Below are positions 56,930 to 64,000 of a stretch of 64,000 bases of DNA, piece by piece; position 1 is the first letter of the stretch, and each line of letters begins with the position of its first letter. This DNA is from Aphrophora alni (Eukaryota > Arthropoda > Insecta > Hemiptera > Aphrophoridae). The notes beneath the pieces were generated by a model. It ran no database searches. It was given only the letters and a program-made list of their open reading frames with translations, and had not been told where the DNA came from. The stretch lies in assembly GCA_963513935.1 (NCBI GenBank), contig OY740769.1, forward strand, positions 109,037,762-109,101,761. Reading direction: 5' to 3'. The translations under genes and the position numbers were made by a program.

Positions 56930-58713
56930 TCATAATCATGATTTTAATTGAGGGAAATGATCCAAAGTTTGATTTTTTACCTGATTTTCTTACAGCCTGA
57001 ACTTTGTTTCAAAGGCTTGAATACATGAATACATTTGAGTGACAATCAGATTTTTACCCTGTAACTTCATTCAGATCAGTCAAGTGTTTATTCATATCTA
57101 CCAAAAAGGCACAATCAACCCACCAGTCATTGTCATAATCAATTGGGTTGCCTTTTTCTAACATGAAAGCTTGATAGGGTCACGTAATGCAAACAATCTT
57201 TCTAAAACTCCTCCTCGACTGAGCCAACGAACTTCGGTGAAATAAGGGACATCAGAAAAGTTTTCGTCAAAATCTTGTAAAAACTGCCTGAACTGTCAGT
57301 GATTTAGTCCTCTGCTCCTTATAAAATTTACTATTTTAATTATAGGTTCCATGACATGGTCCATTTTTAAATGTTTGGATGCCAATGATTCCTGATAAAT
57401 TATACAGTGAAATCCCACAAAATTCCCTGATGTTTTCTGTTTTAATTTAGTTACAACGCCCGAATGTTTGAGATAGCCAGGGCAGGAGCGCCACCCGTAG
57501 TTGTGCTGCTAAGTATATTCCAGTTGAGTTCATATTCTGCTTCAAATGCTCAATTGCAGAATAAATATCATTTGCTGTTGTAGTACCTGTCATTGGAACA
57601 CACTTTAATAGTTCTTCAGTTATTTCAAAGTTACTGTTAATACCTCGTATAAAAATAGCAAGTTGAGCTGTATCAACAGTATCGGTGCTCTCGTCAACAG
57701 CCAGTGAAAAGTTTGTAAATTCCTTAATTTTCTCATTCAGTTGAAGAACCAAATTTTGAGATAAAACATTTATTCTTGAAGCAACAGTGTTTCTTGACAG
57801 CGAAATATTTTGAATTATTGACTTTTGAAATGGAAATGAAACATCGGCAACTTTCAACATACAGTCTTTAATAAAATCACCATCAGTGAAAGGTTTTGAT
57901 CTCTTTGCGATTTCTAATGCAATAATAAAACTTGATTTCAGGGCATCTTCGCTCTCAGTATTAGCTTTAGTAAATATCGATTGTTGACCTTGAAGTTTAG
58001 ATTTTAAAGATGATTATGTGTCCATTCTTATTTTTTCAGTGTAACAATCGAATTTTGATTTATGATTCGTATCATAGTGTCTCTTCAAGTTAAACTCCTT
58101 ACAAACAGCAACTGTTTGATTGCAAATCAAACACAGTGGTTTACCTTTCCATTCGATGAAAACATATGCAATTTCCCATTTAGACTGAAAAACTCTGCAC
58201 TCACTATCAACTTTACGTTTTTGTGACATTATGCCAAAATCGTAACAATTATGGAACTCGACACAACATTTCAATTATGGATATCGCACGCGCACGACAC
58301 AAACAAATGCACAATACCTGTCACAATCACTAGACTTCACAATCACTACTTCGCAGTACAACTAAAACCCTTCTCTGAGCGTATCGCTTCGATTACTGGA
58401 CTCAACTGACTCACGTCGCGCCGACGCACTCCTTTTATATCAATAAGGAAGGTTTTAGTATAGACTCGAAGCGCGTGGAAGATTCTATTGTTCTCAACAA
58501 AAATAATAGGGTATTTCTGCTTGTTGCTAAGAGATGGCGTTACTGTCTCTCTTGCTTGTCTAGACACGCGCTGCCCTTGAAATTACTTATAAATGTAGTG
58601 TGCGCATTTTAAAACTTCCGTAGAGGAATCGAGTGAAGTATAAAAGCTCTAAAAAACTTGATTCTTCTTTCTGTGACACATTGCGATCGCGGGCCGTATC
58701 TTTGACATGACTG
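56193..58713 (-). mobile_element. hAT transposon, decayed, in TRAPPC2 intron 2
   Basis: The ends are CAGAGGTGTCAAAACTC (left) and the complement of CAGTCATGTCAAAGATAC (right), flanked by a perfect 8-base duplication TCTTAGAG (56185-56192 and 58714-58721). It is 2521 bp long, including a TA tract at 56866-56928. The minus strand carries a nearly full-length but broken hAT transposase of the GTF2IRD2-like type. Confidence 0.93.
56366..58229 (-). pseudogene. hAT transposase (GTF2IRD2-like), broken
   Basis: The ATG at 58229 starts MSQKRKVDSE. A zinc-finger-like segment follows: KPLCLICNQTVAV then NLKRHYDTNH. One in-frame stop (58014-58016) precedes the continuation to MLKVADVSFPF. The first catalytic motif, LAVDESTDTVDTAQLAIF, is intact. 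In the second box, the TTDGAP-type motif reads TTGGAPA in a shifted frame near 57500, so its Asp is lost. Further frameshifts follow, and the C-terminal dimerisation segment TYLCEQMFSVVKINKNKHRT is at 56366-56560. Confidence 0.85.
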
Positions 58714-58721
58714 TCTTAGAG

Positions 58722-59229
58722 TCTATTCATTCAGTTGCAGTCATCACTGTACTCCTAAAGTTTCATATTAATGACATGACTTTTTTTTCAAAATCATTAC
58801 CTGATTGTTGTTTATTAAATTACCTTTATCTTTCATAATATATTAGTTGCTATTTAGTCCATTATTTGTTTTAGTATGTCTTTTTTACCAGGACAAAAAT
58901 TTCCTCGTAGTTGCCATAATTTCCCTGGTCCTATTTTTTTACTCAGGTAAAAATTTCCCCAGAGGTGCCTTAATTTTCCTTGAACCTAGTTCACATGTTT
59001 GGAGATATTCTTCACCCCTACATCTTTCTTCATGTTGTCTTGTGTTAGATCCCTCACTTTCATCTTTACTAGCAGGTCTCTTTTGATCAACTCTTGATCT
59101 CTTCAGACCCTGACACTTCTATGGGTTTATATTTTATATTTTCTTCTTCTTTCTTTTAAGGTGATGACTGCTAGGTTTTTGGCCTTAAAAATCTGATAAT
59201 TGTAATAATTTTCATTGTTTTTATTTCAG
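58722..59229. other. 3' end of TRAPPC2 intron 2
   Basis: A pyrimidine-rich region at 58840-59160 with repeated TTTCCC(T/C)-like and AAAATTTCC motifs (58890-58985); it may be the tail of an unrecognised retroelement. The last bases form a good polypyrimidine tract and acceptor, TTTTTATTTCAG. Confidence 0.45.
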
Positions 59230-59328
59230 TACTCCATGAATCCATTCTACAAGATCAACACTCCGATTAAATGTCCTCCATTTGAGAAAAAGGCACAATT
59301 GTATGGAAAAAAATATCTTGTTGGGTAA
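59230..59328 (+). CDS. TRAPPC2: TRAPPC2 (sedlin) exon 3
   Basis: Thirty-two codons and a stop: YSMNPFYKINTPIKCPPFEK and KAQLYGKKYLVG. This is the conserved C-terminus of sedlin (the NPFY...I motif and LGKKYL-like end). It follows the acceptor TTATTTCAG in phase 0. Together with exons 1 and 2 the product is exactly 140 residues. The last strand and helix complete the longin fold. Confidence 0.93.
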   Translation, partial: YSMNPFYKINTPIKCPPFEKKAQLYGKKYLVG

Positions 59329-59366
59329 CAAACATTTGTGTTGAGTGATAAAATGAATTTACATTG

Positions 59367-59372
59367 AATAAA
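59367..59372 (+). terminator. Candidate polyadenylation signal AATAAA
   Basis: AATAAA lies 38 bases after the TRAPPC2 stop codon. It is the first canonical hexamer downstream and would give a short 3' UTR. Others could be used further on. Confidence 0.5.
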
Positions 59373-59691
59373 CTTCTATAAATATGTGCATATATTTTAG
59401 TTAAGTTAGTGGATATTATTATTTTTTCAACATTGTTATGTATATATTCATTCGTTACTTGACTTTTTGTATAGAAAACTTGTAAAAAAAAAAAAAAATT
59501 ATAGTTTAATTTACTCAATTTTATTATGATAATTATTCCATACTAATGTAGATACAGAAAAATGGGGAAAAACTAAAATTTTATTTGAGTGGCAACAAAT
59601 AACTTTGAGAAAATGGATTTATTTAAAAATTCAAATTCAAATTAAATACAATTAATTGAATTTTTGTTTTTAGCTAAACATAAGATTATTG

Positions 59692-59783
59692 CCAATTGAA
59701 ATAAAACATACTATCTACAGTAAACAACTTTATTTGTAATAAAACACTTATTTATGTTTATTATTATGTTTTATTTCAATTGG
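59692..59783. repeat. Short inverted repeat, 19-bp perfect arms
   Basis: CCAATTGAAATAAAACATA (59692-59710) and its exact complement TATGTTTTATTTCAATTGG (59765-59783) enclose 54 bases. It could fold as a hairpin or be a tiny MITE. It lies about 360 bases after the TRAPPC2 stop. Confidence 0.85.
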
Positions 59784-59939
59784 TGGTTAAAGTTTCCACA
59801 AGTGTTGCTCATTTAAAAGAATTGTAATGATCTACCGGCTAAGTGGCTTTGTCTTCAAAACATTCAGTGATTGCACTTTTGTTACCATTCTTAAGGATGA
59901 AATCCTCAAATAGATGCTTTTGGAACCAGGAATGGTAAT

Positions 59940-61630
59940 GTTTAAAAAAAAGAGATCTAGATAATTTTGATTGACTTGTAATTTATTTAACCCTTTTAAA
60001 TTTAGCGATTCTGGGTTTTAAGTTAACCATTTACATAAAGTTAACATATAACATAGATTAGTAGTTTACATTATTTATACGCCCCAAAAGATTTAAATAA
60101 TTTTTAATCAACCCCCCCCCCATACAATTAATTACAAAGTAAGTTTAAAAAAAAATCAGAAAAAAAGACAATTCATTAAAGTATGCAATGTTACAAAAAA
60201 TTAGTTTTTAAATTATATATATATATTAAAGTTAACAAAATTTAATTAATTAATTACACATAAAATATATAAGAATTAATTAATTACATATAAAATATAT
60301 ATGTTGGCCAACTGCAAAAGTAAAATTTCTTTTTAAATATGTATATTAACCAAGGGAGATATTTATTTTTTTTGATTATGTATTGACGTCAATTTTTGAA
60401 TTTTGAAAATTAACCCCTTTGGGGTCGTAAGGTTGAAAGGTGCATGCTTATCCCATCCATATTTTATTTTATTTGCATTTTATACATATATAAAAAAAAT
60501 CAAGTCTAGTTTAACAAAAACATCCAAAACATTATTTCACAAATGCACTTCAAGTTTATTCTGACCAATTTAAGTTCACAGCTTAAGTTGTTCATTAGTT
60601 TTCACTTTTGTCCTTTTACATTACTTAAAAGAAAGTCCTCAGGTCTTAGCATGGACTTGAAATTTAGTGCAGGAATTTAATTTTTTACAGCATGCTGGAA
60701 CCAGCTGTATAGCTGCAGAAAATACATGTAGCAATTAAAGAAAGAACAGACATTTCTAGACAGGTTTAAACATTTCTGTTGCAGATTTATGAGCGACATA
60801 TTTTTCTGTAATTAAGTTTTATAAAAATGCAATTTCTTTAAAGACAAAATGTTATATATATTCAATTAAATTACTGAATGACTTTACTTTATTAAAGATA
60901 AAAAAGAAAAGGAAGCTTTTCTTTTTAAAAGATTGTTTGGATTTAAGCTGGTACAATTTACAGACAATTCAAAAATTAGTTGTAATTAAATTTAATGATT
61001 CATTAATTGATGATTTGATTTTATAATTACTAAAAATAAAGCTTTGTTTTATTCTTTCAAAAGATTATATAAATTTATACTCTAAAAGAATTTACAGACA
61101 ACTTAAGGTTTAATTATGATTGAAAACAGATTTCAAAATTTTATATTTATAAAATAGAATACATATTTTAAGATGGTTAACTTAATAAGGTTTATACTGA
61201 AAATTTTGGGTTTACCTGGTCTAGCAGAGTCGAACGCTTGTAAAGCTCAGATGAGATTGATTATGATAAACTAGATACTTCATTGAAACTTAACACGATT
61301 ACCTATAGAATTTAGAAAACATGAGTTTTCGCACGCCTTTAGAAGAAAATTTTGAACTCATGTTGAAGTGATGTTAAGAACTCTTTATAATTTTGAAAAG
61401 GTTGCGACGTGCATTGAAGCTGAACTCAGATCACTCTCGCTATCTCTAGAACAGAGCCTATCTCAATGCTATCGCCTCGGGGCAAGTCCAGAGTCGAATC
61501 ACGTGAGGCTGTTTTCAGACTAGTCCACTAGATTGTAGCAGCTCACGGGAGCTCTAAATTGAAATATTATTACGGCAAACCGGTGCCGGTGAATTTAAAT
61601 ATGCAAGGTCGGCACACTTTTAATTATAAA
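59940..61630 (-). repeat. LTR-like repeat, copy B (possible solo LTR)
   Basis: It shares with copy A a C-run (60112-60121), GTTGGCCAAC (60303-60312), GACGTCAATTTTTGAATTTT (about 60385) and AACCCCTTTGGGGTCG, in the same order and orientation. The right end is GC-richer, and its last bases read TGTGCC on the minus strand, a possible LTR start. No gag or pol adjoins it, so a solo LTR is a reasonable inference. Limits are approximate. Confidence 0.5.
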
Positions 61631-61932
61631 TAAGTCTCAAACACTGTGTATTTATTTCTTTATTTTGATTTGTTAATAGTAAATTTATATATTAGTTTAG
61701 AGTTAAACAAATTTTAATTCGCTCTAGCTTATGAATGGAAAGTCTGATAAAGAATGTGTAAAATAATCTATAACTGAAAAATGAAAGAATTAAACTGATT
61801 TACATTCAGATTGCATAATTTTAATAATTATGATTTGCTCACAGTGGAAAGTTCATTCCACTATGAAGAATAAACAGTGTGCAATGTAAAATAAGGACAG
61901 TGTTTTAAAACCAATAATTGTATTATTGTAAT

Positions 61933-62060
61933 AATAAACGCCATAATATAATTATAAAAGATTTGTCAATCATCATCATATATATAATTATGTAAAAATA
62001 AACGCCATAATATAATTATAAAAGATTTGTCAATCATCATCATATTTATATATAATTATG
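61933..62060. repeat. Tandem duplication, 64-bp period
   Basis: AATAAACGCCATAATATAAT followed by TATAAAAGATTTGTCAATCA and TCATCATAT is repeated exactly 64 bases later, with slight differences only in the TA-rich junction. Confidence 0.92.
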
Positions 62061-62194
62061 AAAGTTATGAATATTATATGGCAATACAGGATTCAGAAAA
62101 AATATGTTAATTATTATGCGACATAATGGCCGACCAGGTTTTTAATGAAAAAAGGTTATATAAATAATTATTTGTAAATATGTGTTAATTACAG

Positions 62195-62300
62195 ATCTAC
62201 TGGTTGGTCTACTAGCTAGATGGCTTACCTTGTGTGCAAGAGGTTCCAGATTTAATCCATGAGAGAAAAAGTTAAATCCTTGTGGGTGAAAATGTTTTGG
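62195..62300 (+). mobile_element. tRNA-derived SINE head
   Basis: The segment resembles a pol III promoter of a tRNA-derived SINE. A box-A-like CTAGCTAGATGGCTTACCTT is followed by TGTGTGCAAGAGG and a box-B-like GATTTAATCC. The spacing between the boxes, about 35-40 bases, is right. The 3' extent is unknown and might reach about 62450. Substitutions in box B suggest an old copy. Confidence 0.6.
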
Positions 62301-63189
62301 TGTTGACCCAGTGTTGTAAAGAAAAGTTGGGAGCTACGATTAGTAGGTAGTGAATCTTGGTCACAAAAGCTAGAATTATAATGATGGGAACTCGATGGGA
62401 TGATCAAAAAAATCGGCTAATCCACTAAGGAGTATTTATTTTGTGTTTCTATATTATAATTAGACATTTTAAAATTCTAAACATCTGAAGTATTATAAAA
62501 CTGTTATATAAGTTAAAATCACAGAATAAATACTTTAAAATGTACGTTTAATATAATGATTATTGTACTGACTAAGTAATGACCATTGACTTGAGAGAAG
62601 AAAAAAATCAATGTATGATGAAAGAGAGGCACTGTCGGGTGAGTTAATATTAACCTTTTAGTAGGTCTAAAGACCGGATCTCTCTGAAATAGCATATATT
62701 ATGTTCTTAAACTTAACCTAACAATTTTGATGAAATTTTACTCCTACCTAACGCCTAAATTTTTTAAAACATACGATTTAAATCTCTAGTACGAATGGTT
62801 AAGTGTGTGAATTTATGTATGAAAATTGTTTATATTTATTACAATGTTTTATTATTTTTGTTGGAAGCTAAGTTTTTTAATTTCCTAGAGTTTGAAGGTC
62901 TCTGTCCCATATTTATCATGTGTAATTAAGATCATTGTTCTTTTTAAAAATACGTGTATTGTCTATTTTCTTATGATATATTTCTGAAGCCATTTTATAC
63001 CATGAACAGATGTTTGGCATATGGATGAGAGCAGGTTGGCTGCTATTCCCCCCCCCCCAGGATTTTTACATAAGGAAAGATATTATTTGTTTTAGTTTGT
63101 ATTTAGTTTTAGTGTTGATTTTAAGAAGTGTACGGTTTATATTTATGTTTTATGTATTTTGTTGTGTAATGCAATATTGGAGAAATAAA
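62301..63189. other. AT-rich DNA, no gene
   Basis: The first part may belong to the SINE body. At 62663-62677 TAGGTCTAAAGACCG is a short palindrome related to the one at 21613. A run of 11 C lies at 63048-63058. No recognised coding sequence is present. Confidence 0.4.
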
Positions 63190-63430
63190 ATAAATTCATT
63201 CATTCATTCAAAATGTCAGGATTATGGACATGTGAATTCTGCTCTTCAGCTTTTTTCTGGAGCATTTTGTTTGAACCCAGTCCTGAGACTGGTGAACCAT
63301 CCTTTTTTATACGAAAAAGCCATATAGATTAATAGTTTGCACTCAAACTAATCAGGTTATGACATTGTTTTTAATAATCCTTTGGCTCAGAACTTTACTT
63401 AGAACTTCATGGTTGAAATAATTTAATAAA
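63190..63430 (+). pseudogene. LINE C-terminal fragment, second copy
   Basis: NSALQLFSGAFCLNPV and, after a frameshift, TGEPSF-like sequence and YDIVFNNPLAQN align with HNSALRIVSGAYRSSPV to YDIVFKNPFADR of the LINE at 36900-37220. The DNA also agrees over GGTGAACCATC. It is a short, diverged fragment of the same family. Confidence 0.7.
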
Positions 63431-64000
63431 AACTTTTTTAGTACATTTACTAATTGCCACACATTGGTGCGCCAATTAAAAGAATTTAATAGTTTATAAA
63501 AACTTTTGTTAATTTATATTAATAAAAAAAATGTGAATTTAAATAGATGCTCAGCTTTAAGGGCGCCAGGTGGAATTAATTCACCAATTTTGAAAAGATA
63601 AAGAAAATTGAATTTATAGTCTCTCGAGGTCAAAGGTTCTTTTTAAGAGGTGATAATGGGTGATAATTAAGAGATTCAAAGCCTTATTCTGCTGAAATTG
63701 TACATAAGATATTTATTAAAATGATATTTCATATTACAAATAAAATCAGTAACATAAATGATAATATGTATTCTATTATTAAATATTGGTTCAAAAAATC
63801 TTTTATCTGAATCTACTTCTTTATATTTAAATCAAAAAGTTGTGTATTAAGTACTTCTTACTATGCATTTTAATGTTGCAACAAAAGAATTTAAATTATT
63901 GAAAAAGAAATATTCTGTGTCTCAAAATGAGACTTAATTATGTATAAAAAATTAATTATTTTGAATTTATCCTAAAAAATATTAAAACACATACATTTAT
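63431..64000. other. AT-rich right edge, no gene
   Basis: I see no coding region, element end or repeat that can be named in this stretch. Confidence 0.45.

Larger units (their letters stand above)
42121..59328 (+). other. TRAPPC2: TRAPPC2 gene span, exon 1 to stop
   Basis: Three coding exons of 90, 234 and 99 bases (the last includes the stop) join in phase 0 to give 140 codons plus a stop. Intron 1 (42211-52743, 10533 bp) carries the foldback element, tandem duplication, 5S-like sequence, Penelope-like element, LTR-like copy C and a piggyBac-like relic. Intron 2 (52978-59229, 6252 bp) carries the Gypsy deletion derivative and a hAT. None of these overlaps an exon. Confidence 0.93.

Noticed and set aside
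59830..59920. GGCTAAGTGGCTTTGTCTTC, resembling a tRNA-SINE head
   Set aside because: The downstream box B is too degenerate to count.

Overview
The window is AT-rich nuclear DNA from an animal, most likely an insect. It holds one spliced housekeeping gene, one long intronless ORF of an arthropod-type family, and a dense layer of nested and decayed transposable elements: Ty3/Gypsy, LINE, Penelope-like, piggyBac-like, pogo, hAT, Mutator-like and SINE. There are no operons or CRISPR arrays, and no sign of bacterial or organellar DNA. Insect origin is inferred from the DUF4781-type ORF and the mix of transposons. A hemipteran or related order is only a guess.

Two genes look real. (1) TRAPPC2 (sedlin), a TRAPP vesicle-tethering subunit, lies on the + strand in three coding exons, 42121-42210, 52744-52977 and 59230-59328. 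Both junctions are phase 0 with GT/AG borders. The predicted protein is 140 residues, the same length as the animal orthologue. Intron 1 is about 10.5 kb and intron 2 about 6.3 kb, and both are filled with transposons. (2) A 735-residue intact ORF at 23092-25299 (+) resembles arthropod DUF4781 proteins, whose function is unknown.

Layout. 1-850: a minisatellite with a period of about 115 bp. 851-5084: AT-rich DNA without genes. 5098-6162: an inverted-repeat element with a Penelope-type hammerhead remnant and a 13-bp target duplication. 6819-11877: a Gypsy element on the minus strand with gag, protease, truncated RT, an initiator-tRNA primer site and an LTR-like end. 12150-21495: two inverted satellite arms around older Gypsy and LINE relics, a copy of initiator-Met tRNA that includes its CCA, and a TTAA-flanked element with a Mutator-like transposase tail. 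23092-25299: the DUF4781 gene. 26030-31029: a nest in which a Gypsy-type gag relic was hit at TTAA by a piggyBac-like element, which was then hit at TA by a pogo element. 32230-32640: a Penelope palindrome. 34490-39772: a LINE whose 3' UTR was hit by a hAT element with a perfect 8-bp duplication. 42121-59328: TRAPPC2, with a foldback element, a 188-bp tandem duplication, a 5S-like sequence, a Penelope-like element, a piggyBac-like relic, a Gypsy deletion derivative and a second hAT in its introns. 59940-64000: an LTR-like repeat, a tandem duplication, a tRNA-derived SINE and a second copy of the LINE C-terminus.

Most transposon ORFs are broken by frameshifts, stops or internal deletions, and many copies are non-autonomous. 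Element ends are exact where target duplications or terminal inverted repeats could be read, and approximate elsewhere. Family assignments come from reading motifs, without any database search.
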